Shown: positions 30,199 through 40,375 of the stretch, in pieces
Layout of the letters: every line of letters starts with the position of its first letter
Numbering within the stretch: position 1 is the stretch's first letter
Origin: Rhizorhapis suberifaciens
GTDB lineage: Bacteria; Pseudomonadota; Alphaproteobacteria; Sphingomonadales; Sphingomonadaceae
Direction of reading: 5' to 3'
Assembly (NCBI RefSeq): GCF_014200045.1
Contig: NZ_JACHOV010000001.1
Location: 186,001 to 250,000 of the forward strand
Length of the DNA stretch: 64,000 nt
Program-made: the position numbers and the translations under genes
Notes under the pieces: generated by a model
Databases searched by the model: none
Told to the model about the DNA's origin: nothing
Seen by the model: the letters and a program-made list of their open reading frames with translations, nothing else

Positions 30199-30228
30199 AG
30201 GTTTATCCCATATTTCTCACATAAACCT
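30199..30228. promoter_or_regulatory. Inverted repeat in the nitroreductase / POT intergenic region
   Basis: Perfect 8-base arms AGGTTTAT (30199-30206) and ATAAACCT (30221-30228), 14 bases apart, in the divergent promoter region. Symmetry and spacing fit a dimeric regulator site. Which regulator is unknown. Confidence 0.35.
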
Positions 30229-30345
30229 CTCCCTTCGGGACAGGCTGCTTTGAAATAATCTTCTTCACAGGCGTAATTTTTGGTTTAGTCTGCGTTGCCG
30301 ATACGGCGGCTCAGTTGCCCGATCATCTTGGAGCGGAAAGCCCTC

Positions 30346-31941
30346 ATGGCGACTTCGACAGACAATTTTCCAATCGAGCAGGGAAAGACGTTCCTGGGCC
30401 ATCCCCGGGGTCTTTTCGTCCTGTTCTTTGCTGAAATGTGGGAGCGCTTTTCCTATTACGGCATGCGCGCCCTGCTTATCTTCTACCTGACGCAGCATTG
30501 GCTGTTTTCCGACCAGCAGGCGTCGATAATATACGGGGCATACACGGCGCTGGTCTACATCACGCCCGTGATCGGCGGCTATCTGGCCGACCGTTATCTT
30601 GGACAGCGTAAGGCCGTGCTTTTCGGGGCGGTGCTGCTGACCCTCGGCCACTTCCTGATGGGATTTGAAGGGGACGGCGGTCAGGGCGGCTTTGCCATCA
30701 ATATATTCTGGTTGGCGCTGTCCTTCATCATCGTTGGCTCGGGCTTCCTAAAGGCCAATATTTCGGTGATCGTGGGACAGCTTTATCCCCGGACAGATGT
30801 CCGACGCGACGCCGCCTATACGATTTTCTACATGGGCATCAATCTGGGTGCGGCGCTCGGGTCCTTCTTCTGTGGCCTCATCGGTCAGACCTATGGCTGG
30901 TCCTACGGCTTCGGTCTGGCGGGTTTCGGCATGCTGGCGGGCCTTGGGGTCTTCGTTCGGTACAAGCCGCTGCTCATGGGCCGGGGTGAAGCGCCCGATC
31001 CGGCGGCGCTCAGACGACCGGTGGCCGGGCTGAAGCTGGAATGGCTGCTTTATCTTTTCGGCGTGGGGGCGGTGGCCGTCATTTGGGCCCTGATCCAATA
31101 TCAGCAACTTATCGGCTGGATGCTGGGTGGCGCGGGAGCCATATTGGTCGCGTATGTCCTTTACACCGCTGTCGCAAAGCTTCCGGGGCAGGACAGGGAC
31201 CGGATTTTTGCCGCCATCTTTCTCATCTTCGGATCGATCCTGTTCTGGGCGCTGTTCGAACAGGCGGGTTCGTCGCTGAACCTGTTTACGGACCGCCATG
31301 TCGATCGCGCCGGAGTTCCAGCTTCGGTGTTTCAGGCGGTCAATCCTGTTTATATCGTCCTTTTGGGACCGGTGTTCGCCTGGCTATGGACGGCATTGGG
31401 CCGACGGGGGCTTGAACCGTCGGCGCCCGCGAAGTTCGGTCTGGCAATGGTGCAGCTGGGCGCAGGTTTCCTGGCCCTGGTTGCGGGCGCCGCGGCCTTT
31501 GGCACAGAAAATCTAACTCCGGTCATCTTTATCTTCCTGATCTATCTGCTGCACACCATGGGCGAGCTTTGTCTTTCTCCTGTGGGTCTGTCGGCCATGA
31601 ACCGGCTGGCGCCGCCCCATATGGCGTCCCTCATCATGGGGACTTGGTTCTTCGCTTCGGCCACAGGGAATTTTGCGGCCGGGTTGATCGCGGCAGCCAC
31701 CGGCGCTGAGGGACTGGAAGGGGAGGCGGCAGGCAAGGAAACAGTGCTGTCGGTATATTCAACGGTCGGGTGGACCGCCGTTGCCGTTGGTGTCGCGGTG
31801 GTGGTGATCTCTCCTCTGATCCTGAAGCTCATGCACCTCGACACGCTGAAGGACCATGACAGCGATCATGCGATGGCGGGCGAGCCAGAGCTTGGTGAGC
31901 CGGCGGCTGCAGGGGTTCAGACCAGGGGGGAAACCCGCTGA
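30346..31941 (+). CDS. POT/PTR family proton-dependent oligopeptide transporter
   Basis: A 531-residue transporter importing di- and tripeptides with protons across the inner membrane. ATG 30346 (MATSTDNFPIEQ) fits the family. Signature ERFSYYGMRALL lies near residue 30 and the PTR2 motif region FYMGINLGAALGSFFCGLIG near 165. About fourteen hydrophobic helices are present. Its stop overlaps the next start (TGATG), so it is coupled to the two amidohydrolases, which suggests peptide or peptide-derivative scavenging. Confidence 0.94.
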   Translation: MATSTDNFPIEQGKTFLGHPRGLFVLFFAEMWERFSYYGMRALLIFYLTQHWLFSDQQASIIYGAYTALVYITPVIGGYLADRYLGQRKAVLFGAVLLTLGHFLMGFEGDGGQGGFAINIFWLALSFIIVGSGFLKANISVIVGQLYPRTDVRRDAAYTIFYMGINLGAALGSFFCGLIGQTYGWSYGFGLAGFGMLAGLGVFVRYKPLLMGRGEAPDPAALRRPVAGLKLEWLLYLFGVGAVAVIWALIQYQQLIGWMLGGAGAILVAYVLYTAVAKLPGQDRDRIFAAIFLIFGSILFWALFEQAGSSLNLFTDRHVDRAGVPASVFQAVNPVYIVLLGPVFAWLWTALGRRGLEPSAPAKFGLAMVQLGAGFLALVAGAAAFGTENLTPVIFIFLIYLLHTMGELCLSPVGLSAMNRLAPPHMASLIMGTWFFASATGNFAAGLIAAATGAEGLEGEAAGKETVLSVYSTVGWTAVAVGVAVVVISPLILKLMHLDTLKDHDSDHAMAGEPELGEPAAAGVQTRGETR

Positions 31942-33347
31942 TGTCCTTAACCCGGTCGCTTCCAATGCTGGCGGCGCTGGGAATGGGGCTGGCGCTGTTG
32001 CCGACCGGCGGGGCCCTGGGAGAGGACAAGAAAGACGACAAGGGTAAGGCAAGTCTCTCGGCGGGGCCCCTCGATCCCTATCCTTCCACCTACGCTCCTT
32101 ACCCATCGCAGCCGACGGCTATCCGTGGCGCGACCATCCTCGATGGCGAAGGTGGACGGATTGATGGCGGTGTGGTCTTCCTGTCGGGCGGCAAGGTCGA
32201 GGCGATTGGCGGTCCGGACACTCCGATACCGGCCGGTGCGCTGGTGCTTGATGGCAGGGGTAAATTCATCACGCCCGGCATCATTGATGTCCACAGCCAT
32301 TTGGGTGACTATGCCTCGCCCAGTGTAGCAGCGAACAGTGATGGCAATGAGATGACCTCACCCGTCACCGCCGATGTATGGGTGGAACACAGCGTCTGGC
32401 CGCAGGATCCCGGCTTTTCGCGTGCGCTGGTCAATGGTGGCGTCACGGCCCTGCAGATATTGCCGGGCTCAGCCAATCTGTTTGGCGGCCGCTCGGTCGT
32501 ACTGAAAAATGTGCCGGCCCGGACTGTTCAGGGCATGAAGTTTCCTGGAGCGCCCTATGGCCTGAAAATGGCGTGCGGCGAAAATCCAAAGCGCGTCTAT
32601 GGCGCCCGGAGACAAAAGCCCAGCACTCGCATGGGGAATGTGGCGCTGGATCGCCAGACCTGGATCGCCGCGCGCGAATATCAAAAGAAACGGGCGGCGG
32701 GAAAGGAACAGACGCGGGACCTCGACATGGAAACATTGGCCGACGTCCTGGAGGGCAAGATCCTGGTTCAGAACCATTGTTACCGCGCCGACGAGATGGC
32801 GATCGTCATCGATATGGCCAAGGAGTTCCATTACAAGGTGACGGCCTTTCATCATGCCGTGGAATCCTACAAGATCGCGGACCTGCTTCGCGAAAACGGC
32901 ATCTGCTCCGCAATGTGGGCGGATTGGTGGGGCTTCAAGATGGAAAGCTATGACGCCATCGAGGAGAATATCCCACTGGTTCACAGCGCAGGGGCTTGCG
33001 CGATCGTGCACAGTGACGATGAAAATCAGATTCAGCGCTTGAACCAGGAAGCGGCCAAGGCGCTTGCGAACGGGCGGCGCATGGGGCTGGACATCAGCGA
33101 AGCCGACGCATGGCAGTGGCTCAGCTACAATCCCGCAAAGGCCTTGGGCGTGGCTGACCGCACCGGAAGCTTGAAGTCCGGCAAAATGGCGGACGTGGTG
33201 CTGTGGAACGGCAATCCCTTCAGCGTCTATACCAGGCCGGAAAAGGTGTGGATTGATGGCGCGTTGCTGTTCGACGCCAATGATCCGGCGCGGCGGCCGG
33301 TGAGCGATTTCGAACTCGGCCAGGCGGGCGAGGGGGATGTGAAGTGA
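31941..33347 (+). CDS. Exported metal-dependent amidohydrolase
   Basis: A 468-residue amidohydrolase-superfamily enzyme, imidazolonepropionase-like, with a signal peptide (about 1-28). The metal site looks complete: DVHSH at residues 116-120, a histidine in NHCYRADE, another in FHHAVE, and the aspartate in VHSDDE. The composite beta-sandwich ends are present (ATILDGEGG near 65, ADVVLWNGNPF near 430). Overlaps the transporter by one base and its partner by 4 bases. Substrate unknown; exported cyclic peptide or amide cleavage is plausible. Confidence 0.88.
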   Translation: MSLTRSLPMLAALGMGLALLPTGGALGEDKKDDKGKASLSAGPLDPYPSTYAPYPSQPTAIRGATILDGEGGRIDGGVVFLSGGKVEAIGGPDTPIPAGALVLDGRGKFITPGIIDVHSHLGDYASPSVAANSDGNEMTSPVTADVWVEHSVWPQDPGFSRALVNGGVTALQILPGSANLFGGRSVVLKNVPARTVQGMKFPGAPYGLKMACGENPKRVYGARRQKPSTRMGNVALDRQTWIAAREYQKKRAAGKEQTRDLDMETLADVLEGKILVQNHCYRADEMAIVIDMAKEFHYKVTAFHHAVESYKIADLLRENGICSAMWADWWGFKMESYDAIEENIPLVHSAGACAIVHSDDENQIQRLNQEAAKALANGRRMGLDISEADAWQWLSYNPAKALGVADRTGSLKSGKMADVVLWNGNPFSVYTRPEKVWIDGALLFDANDPARRPVSDFELGQAGEGDVK

Positions 33348-34669
33348 GGGTCAGCAGGGCGTCGACGGCCTCAGCTCGAATCCTTTTAGGCATCGCGCTG
33401 CTGTCAATGTCAGCCCCTGCCCTTGTCCAGACCATCGCCATTACCGGTGGCAAGGTCGCCATCGGCGACGGTAGCGCGCCGATTGACAACGGCACGGTTG
33501 TCATCGCCAATGGCAAGATCGCTGCGGCCGGAGCCAAGATTCCCATTCCTCCCGGCGCACAACGGGTCGACGCGAGCGGAAAATGGGTCACGCCCGGCAT
33601 CGTCGCGGGATTCTCGCGCGTCGGCCTCATTGAGGTGGAGTCGGTGGAATCCACCAATGATGCGGGAGCTCGATCCCCCTTTTCAGCCGCCATTGATGTC
33701 GCTCCGGCAATCAATCCGCTGGCATCTCCGGTGGCGATAAGTCGCGCAGGGGGGGTGACCCGGGCGATTGTCGCACCTGTCGCGCTTGGCGGCATCTTTG
33801 CGGGTCAGGGCGCAGTGATAGACCTTGGCGGCGACATGGAGCCAATCACGCGCGCCCGCGCCTTCCAGTTCGTGGAGCTGGGCGAGGCCGGAGCAAGCAG
33901 TGCGGGCGGCAGTCGTGCGGCCTCGCATCTTTTGTTCCGGGCTATGCTGCGCGAGGCGCAGGATTATGCGCGAGCGCCAGCGGCCTATGACGGTCGGTCG
34001 AAGGACAATCTGCTGCTGCGGGCAGACGCGCAGGCGCTGGTGCCGGTCATCAACGGTACGGTTCCGCTTTTCATTCATGTGGAGCGGGCGAGCGACATAT
34101 TGCAGTCGCTGGCGCTCAGGAGGGATTTCCCTGCGCTGAAGCTCGTACTGGTCGGCGTGAGCGAAGGCTGGATGGTCGCGGACAGGATTGCGGCTGCAAA
34201 AGTGCCGGTCATTGCGAGCGCGCTGAACGACCTTCCAGCCGCGTTCGAGCGGCTGAACGCCACCCAGTCCAATGTCGGCAGGATGAAGAAGGCGGGTGTC
34301 TCCGTCGCCATCGGAATGATCGGTGACAATGACGCTCATCAGCTACGCTATACCCCGCAATATGCTGGGAACCTTGTGGCCTTGCAGAGGGTGCCCGGTG
34401 CGACAGGCCTGGAATGGGGCGCGGCGCTGGCCACGATCACCTCTGCCCCGGCAGAGGCAGCAGGGCTGGGCCAGGTCATGGGTTCGCTGAAGCCCGGCCG
34501 CGTGGGGGATGTCGTGATTTGGAGCGGTGATCCGCTGGAGCTGTCCTCAACGCCCGAAATCGTCTTTATCGATGGCGTGAAGCAGTCGATGGAAACCCGG
34601 CAGACACGCCTGCGGGAGCGATATCGCTCACTTGCGCCCGCCGCCTTGCCAAAGGCGTATGACCGATGA
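33344..34669 (+). CDS. Exported amidohydrolase-like protein lacking the HxH metal motif
   Basis: A 441-residue paralogue-like partner, started at GTG 33344 inside the stop of the previous gene (GTGA). Signal peptide about 1-29. It keeps the composite domain (GGKVAIGDGSAPIDNG, GRVGDVVIWSGDPLEL) but has GFSRVG at residues 89-94 where active members have DxHxH, and VGVSEGW in place of a later histidine. Catalysis by the usual metal mechanism is unlikely. A structural or regulatory subunit of the upstream enzyme is a reasonable inference from the overlap. Confidence 0.82.
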   Translation: MRVSRASTASARILLGIALLSMSAPALVQTIAITGGKVAIGDGSAPIDNGTVVIANGKIAAAGAKIPIPPGAQRVDASGKWVTPGIVAGFSRVGLIEVESVESTNDAGARSPFSAAIDVAPAINPLASPVAISRAGGVTRAIVAPVALGGIFAGQGAVIDLGGDMEPITRARAFQFVELGEAGASSAGGSRAASHLLFRAMLREAQDYARAPAAYDGRSKDNLLLRADAQALVPVINGTVPLFIHVERASDILQSLALRRDFPALKLVLVGVSEGWMVADRIAAAKVPVIASALNDLPAAFERLNATQSNVGRMKKAGVSVAIGMIGDNDAHQLRYTPQYAGNLVALQRVPGATGLEWGAALATITSAPAEAAGLGQVMGSLKPGRVGDVVIWSGDPLELSSTPEIVFIDGVKQSMETRQTRLRERYRSLAPAALPKAYDR

Positions 34670-34791
34670 TGCCGATGTGATCGCGCCGGTTCTGGATTGT
34701 CGATCAAATTTCGGTATAGGCGAATGAGAGGAGTCTCGGGCCGCGGGCACCGGGACAGGAGCACGGCGCTGGGAGGGCTGCGAACCGGCAT

Positions 34792-36132
34792 ATGAGCAGG
34801 AAATTCTTTGGCACGGACGGCATTCGCGGCCGCACCAATGCTTGGCCGATGACGGCCGAGCTGGCCATGAAGGTCGGTATGGCGGCAGGTGCGCATTTCC
34901 AGCGCGGAACGCATCGTCACCGTGTGGTGATTGGCAAGGATACGCGCCTTTCCGGCTATATGGTCGAAAACGCGCTGGTCGCGGGCTTCACCAGCGTCGG
35001 CATGGATGTGGTCCAGTTCGGGCCGGTGCCGACACCGGCTGTGGCCATGCTGGCGCAAAGCATGCGCGCTGATTTGGGCGTCATGATTTCGGCCAGCCAC
35101 AATCCCTATTTCGACAACGGCATCAAGCTGTTCGGACCTGATGGCTACAAGCTTTCCGATGAGGATGAGCTGAAGATAGAGGCATTGCTGGAAAGCGATA
35201 TTCCGCTTGCTGCATCTCAGGACATCGGCCGCGCCCGCCGGGTGGAGGACGCACGCGGTCGGTATATTCATGCCGTCAAATCCAGCTTCCCGGCACATTT
35301 GCGGTTGGATAGGCTGAAGATCGTCATCGACTGCGCCAATGGGGCGGCCTATCAGGTGGCGCCCTCCGCGCTGTGGGAATTAGGTGCGGAGATCGTCGCC
35401 ATCGGCGTCAATCCCAATGGCTTGAACATCAATGATGGGTGCGGATCGACTGCGCCGCTCTCCTGCCAGGAGACGGTGGTGGCTTCGGGAGCCGATATCG
35501 GCATTGCGCTTGATGGCGATGCTGACCGCCTGATCGTGGTGGATGAAAAGGGACAGATCATCGACGGCGATCAGATCATGGCGTTGATCGGTAGCAGTTG
35601 GGCGAAGGCGGGGACGTTGCGCGGCGGCGGTCTGGTGGCGACTGTCATGTCGAACCTGGGCCTGGAACGCTTTCTAAACGGGCAGGGGATCGATCTTGTT
35701 CGCACCAAAGTGGGCGACCGCTATGTGCTCGAGCAGATGCGCGAGGGGGGCTATAATGTCGGCGGCGAACAGTCGGGCCATATGATCCTGTCCGATCATG
35801 CGACCACGGGCGACGGCACCATTGCGGCATTGCAGGTGCTCGCAGCCGTGGTGGAAAGCGGCAAGCCCGCGAGCGAGGTATTGCACCAATTCGATCCTGT
35901 GCCACAGCTTTTGAAGAATGTGCGCTATGCTTCTGGAAAGCCTTTGGAAAATGCAAAGGTTCAAGAAGTGATCGCTCAGGCGGAGCGGGAACTGAACGGC
36001 TGCGGCCGACTGGTCATTCGTCCTTCGGGCACTGAAGCTGTGATCCGGGTCATGGCCGAAGGGGACCGGCAGGACCAGGTCAAGGATGTGGTGGAACGCA
36101 TCTGTGCTGCTGTTGCGGAGGTCGCGGGCTGA
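34792..36132 (+). CDS. glmM: Phosphoglucosamine mutase
   Basis: A 446-residue enzyme converting glucosamine-6-phosphate to glucosamine-1-phosphate for UDP-GlcNAc, and so for peptidoglycan and [19 protein letters not shown] start; catalytic serine in [12 protein letters not shown]; metal loop DGDADR; C-terminal phosphate loop [15 protein letters not shown]. The stop overlaps the next start by one base (TGATG). The upstream 122-base gap has no further gene. Confidence 0.97.
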   Translation: MSRKFFGTDGIRGRTNAWPMTAELAMKVGMAAGAHFQRGTHRHRVVIGKDTRLSGYMVENALVAGFTSVGMDVVQFGPVPTPAVAMLAQSMRADLGVMISASHNPYFDNGIKLFGPDGYKLSDEDELKIEALLESDIPLAASQDIGRARRVEDARGRYIHAVKSSFPAHLRLDRLKIVIDCANGAAYQVAPSALWELGAEIVAIGVNPNGLNINDGCGSTAPLSCQETVVASGADIGIALDGDADRLIVVDEKGQIIDGDQIMALIGSSWAKAGTLRGGGLVATVMSNLGLERFLNGQGIDLVRTKVGDRYVLEQMREGGYNVGGEQSGHMILSDHATTGDGTIAALQVLAAVVESGKPASEVLHQFDPVPQLLKNVRYASGKPLENAKVQEVIAQAERELNGCGRLVIRPSGTEAVIRVMAEGDRQDQVKDVVERICAAVAEVAG

Positions 36133-36356
36133 TGCTGGAGATGCGGCCCGATTGCGAACGCTGCGGCGTTGATCTGCCGGCCGACGCGGGCGGCGCATTC
36201 ATCTGTTCCTTTGAATGCACATTCTGCGCCCGATGCTCCGAAGCAATGGATGATCTTTGTCCCAATTGCGGGGGCGAACTGCTCGACCGGCCGACGCGCT
36301 CGGCTCGTCTGCTGGGGATATATCCTGCTTCCACGGAGCGGAAAGGAAAGGCGTGA
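36132..36356 (+). CDS. DUF1272 zinc-ribbon-like protein
   Basis: A 74-residue member of DUF1272 with eight cysteines arranged as CERC, CSFECTFCARC and CPNC, likely to bind zinc. Function unknown. It overlaps glmM by one base and thiD by 4 bases, so it is translated within this operon. The conserved start [16 protein letters not shown] supports the frame. Confidence 0.88.
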   Translation: MLEMRPDCERCGVDLPADAGGAFICSFECTFCARCSEAMDDLCPNCGGELLDRPTRSARLLGIYPASTERKGKA

Positions 36357-37120
36357 AGATTGCGCGCATCCTGGCGATTGCAGGCTCCGACAGCAGCGGC
36401 GGAGCGGGCATCCAAGCGGACATCAAAACCATCACAATGCTGGGCGGTCATGCAATGACGGCGATCACGGCGGTAACCGCGCAAAACACGCTGGGCGTGC
36501 AGGATGTGCATGCCGTCCCCACTGACATGGTGCTCGCGCAGATCGACAGCATTGTGTCGGATATAGGCGTCGATGCTGTAAAAATAGGAATGATAGGTTC
36601 TGCGCCAACCGCAAATGCCACGGCGGATTATCTGTCCAAATTACGAAATGATGTCGGATATAGCGACTTACCGATTGTTTTTGATCCAGTAATGGTTGCG
36701 ACCAGCGGCTCTTCCTTGGCTGACGCGGAAACGATTTCGGCATTTGAACGATTGATGCGGATTTCAACGCTAGTGACGCCCAATCTGCCAGAGCTGGAAG
36801 CTTTGGGCGGTGACGCGGCCGTATCGCGCCACGGATGCATCGTGCTCGCCAAAGGGGGGCATGCACCGGGTGATCGGCTGGTTGACCGCCTGTTCGATCA
36901 GGGCGGTGAAATCGCCCGCTGGGAAGACCAGCGCATAGCGACGCCTCACACCCATGGCACTGGCTGCACCCTGGGCAGTGCGATCGCGACCGGATTGGGA
37001 CAAGGAATGCCGCTCCTAGACGCCGTCGCGCGAGCACGGCAATATGTCCGTGCCGCCCTGATAGCGGCTCCAGGGCTCGGCGGCGGCCATGGTCCGGTGG
37101 GTGTACCGCGCTATGCCTGA
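36353..37120 (+). CDS. thiD: Hydroxymethylpyrimidine/phosphomethylpyrimidine kinase
   Basis: A 255-residue ribokinase-fold enzyme that phosphorylates HMP and HMP-P in thiamine synthesis. GTG 36353 (VKIARILAIAGSDSSGG) overlaps the DUF1272 stop (GTGA) and fits the family start; an upstream in-frame ATG would add about 32 unrelated residues. GSDSSGGAGIQADIKT binds substrate and HTHGTGCTLGSAIATGL is the ATP/anion-hole motif. Other thi genes are not in the window. Confidence 0.95.
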   Translation: MKIARILAIAGSDSSGGAGIQADIKTITMLGGHAMTAITAVTAQNTLGVQDVHAVPTDMVLAQIDSIVSDIGVDAVKIGMIGSAPTANATADYLSKLRNDVGYSDLPIVFDPVMVATSGSSLADAETISAFERLMRISTLVTPNLPELEALGGDAAVSRHGCIVLAKGGHAPGDRLVDRLFDQGGEIARWEDQRIATPHTHGTGCTLGSAIATGLGQGMPLLDAVARARQYVRAALIAAPGLGGGHGPVGVPRYA

Positions 37121-37709
37121 TTTTTCCCATGAGGACCGGCACACCGGCCATGTTGCGGGCGTAGACGAAGCTGGCCGCGGTCCGTTGGCAGGGCCAGTTC
37201 TCGCGGCCGCAGTGATACTTGACCGGAAAGCTGTGCCTGATGGCCTCAACGACAGTAAGCAGCTTCCCGCAGCGCGACGTGCAGTGCTTGAGCGAGAAAT
37301 CCGCCAGTCCGCGATCTGCTTCGGCATCGGCATTTGCACCGTCGAGGAGATTGATGAACTCAACATTCTATGGGCCACCATGCTGGCAATGCGCCGGGCA
37401 GTAGAAGCCATGGCTCGCGACTGCGCGCATATATTGGTCGATGGCAATCGCTGCCCGCAGTGGCGCTGGGCCTCGACGGCAATAGTGGAGGGGGATGCCA
37501 AATGCCTTTCCATCGCGGCGGCGTCGATCCTGGCGAAGGAGGCGCGCGACCGCATGATGGTGGAGGCGTCGCGCGCCCACCCCAATTATGGCTGGGAGCG
37601 GAATAAGGGTTACGGCACGCCCGAACATCTGGAGGCGCTGCGCTTGCATGGACCCACGCCCCTGCACCGCAAAAGCTTCGCCCCAGTGGCGCAGCTGGTC
37701 CTGCTTTGA
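37113..37709 (+). CDS. rnhB: Ribonuclease HII
   Basis: A 198-residue enzyme that nicks RNA-DNA hybrids and single ribonucleotides. ATG 37113 overlaps the thiD stop (ATGCCTGA); an ATG at 37089 is also in frame. The GVDEAGRGPLAGP motif holds catalytic Asp-Glu, with further aspartates in LVDGN and KEARDRMM, and the C-terminal YGWERNKGYGTPEH is conserved. Its neighbour ccrM follows after a regulatory gap of 221 bases. Confidence 0.97.
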   Translation: MPDFSHEDRHTGHVAGVDEAGRGPLAGPVLAAAVILDRKAVPDGLNDSKQLPAARRAVLEREIRQSAICFGIGICTVEEIDELNILWATMLAMRRAVEAMARDCAHILVDGNRCPQWRWASTAIVEGDAKCLSIAAASILAKEARDRMMVEASRAHPNYGWERNKGYGTPEHLEALRLHGPTPLHRKSFAPVAQLVLL

Positions 37710-37745
37710 GCGCCTGGTGGCATAAATTTACCAAAGTTTTTCGCT

Positions 37746-39058
<1,313 letters not shown>

Positions 39059-39062
39059 TTTC

Positions 39063-39145
39063 TCCGTCATTCCTGGGAAGTAAAGCGGCCTTCAGGGGGC
39101 GAATTGATGGAAAGCATGGGTTCCCGCTTTCTTGGGAATGAAGAG
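39063..39145. repeat. REP-like intergenic repeat between ccrM and folP
   Basis: Contains TTCCCGCTTTCTTGGGAA at 39121-39138, matching the cores at 7491 and 17167, together with GTCATTCCTGGGAA at its left end. It fills most of the 104-base gap. Confidence 0.65.
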
Positions 39146-39162
39146 CGGTATAGACGTCAGCC

Positions 39163-40281
39163 ATGACCGCAGCGCTCTCTTCCCTCCCCACTGACGCCCG
39201 CATCTATTTGCGCCCCTGCAACTTCGTGGACTCCCCCATCGGCTTCGATGGCCGCACCGAGCGTTTGGCGCATGGCCTGCTCTGGTTCTCTGCCGTGGAA
39301 CTGACCGCGATGAAGGGCGAAGAGCGCCTGCATCGCGACCTCATTCACGTGGAAAATCTGGAAGAAGCCCTTAGTGCGCTTTCCGATCCGGAACATGCCC
39401 GCGCCATGCTTCATGGTTTTACGACATCCCGGCAGCCATTGACCCTAGGGGAGCGCGTCATTCGTTTCGATACGCCCCATGTCATGGGCATTTTGAACAT
39501 GACCCCCGACAGCTTTTCCGACGGCGGCAAGCATGCAGGCGATCCCTCTGCGGCGGCGGATTCCGCATTCGCCATGTATGAAGCAGGCGCGTCGATCATC
39601 GATGTCGGTGGTGAATCCACACGTCCGGGGGCTGAACCCGTCTGGGAGGGTGATGAGATAAGCCGCGTCGTCCCCGTCATTGAGCGTCTGGCCAAGGGTG
39701 GCGTGCCCGTCTCGGTGGATACCCGAAAAGCTTCGGTCATGGAGGCCGCGCTGGCAGCGGGCGCACATCTTGTGAATGATGTAAGCGGCCTTCTCCACGA
39801 CCCAAGAAGTACGGAAGTGGTGGCAAGGGCGGCCTGTCCGGTGGTGCTGATGCACTCGCCTTCGGCAGGCGATAACCCCCACGCCGAGGCGGCCTATGGC
39901 GAAGCGGTCATTAATGTCTATGACTGGCTGTCCGCCCGCGTCGAAGCCGCGGTCGCCGCCGGGGTCGCGCGCGACAGAATCATTGTCGACCCCGGCATCG
40001 GCTTTGGTAAATCGCTGCAACATAACCTTGCCATCTGCAACAGGCTTGCCATGTTTCAGGGCCTTGGACTGCCGCTGCTCTTTGGTGCCAGCCGCAAGCG
40101 CATCATCGGGGCGCTAGCCAATGAAGCCCCCGCAAACGAGCGGCTGGGCGGTTCGGTGGCCCTTGCTTTCCACGCCGTCCAGCAAGGCGCGCAAATGGTC
40201 CGCGTTCATGATGTTCACGAGACAAGGCAAGCCCTCCAGCTCTGGCGCGGCCTGCGCGACGCGGCAATTGTGGCAGGATGA
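39163..40281 (+). CDS. folP: Dihydropteroate synthase with N-terminal extension
   Basis: A 372-residue enzyme joining HMP-pterin diphosphate and p-aminobenzoate in folate synthesis, the sulfonamide target. The TIM-barrel DHPS domain starts near residue 105 (VMGILNMTPDSFSDGG) and includes GGESTRPGAEP, DPGIGFGKSLQHN and GASRKR. The first 100 residues or so (AARIYLRP-type start, LLWFSAVELTAM) are not part of the usual roughly 280-residue enzyme; their role is unknown. Confidence 0.94.
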   Translation: MTAALSSLPTDARIYLRPCNFVDSPIGFDGRTERLAHGLLWFSAVELTAMKGEERLHRDLIHVENLEEALSALSDPEHARAMLHGFTTSRQPLTLGERVIRFDTPHVMGILNMTPDSFSDGGKHAGDPSAAADSAFAMYEAGASIIDVGGESTRPGAEPVWEGDEISRVVPVIERLAKGGVPVSVDTRKASVMEAALAAGAHLVNDVSGLLHDPRSTEVVARAACPVVLMHSPSAGDNPHAEAAYGEAVINVYDWLSARVEAAVAAGVARDRIIVDPGIGFGKSLQHNLAICNRLAMFQGLGLPLLFGASRKRIIGALANEAPANERLGGSVALAFHAVQQGAQMVRVHDVHETRQALQLWRGLRDAAIVAG

Positions 40282-40375
40282 GGTGAGTTCCGCCATTCCC
40301 GGCGACTCCGGCATTGGCGATGGCGACGTCGCGCCCGTTAATCAGCGCCGATTTTCCGCTGAAATCCTCACTCAT
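40282..40375 (-). pseudogene. Possible SDR gene remnant after truA
   Basis: An ATG at 40375 overlaps the truA stop (ATGAGTGA) and has GAGGAGG six bases before it. The encoded start [12 protein letters not shown] resembles the first strand of short-chain dehydrogenases, and DVAIANAGVAG a few residues on resembles their NAG motif, as if the intervening 60-70 residues were deleted. The frame then runs on antisense to the folP end until 40103, where it is probably meaningless. Remnant status is inference; chance is possible. Confidence 0.3.

Noticed and set aside
40103-40281. Continuation of the post-truA frame antisense to folP
   Set aside because: The segment is arginine-rich shadow sequence of folP; only the part before 40282 hints at an SDR remnant.
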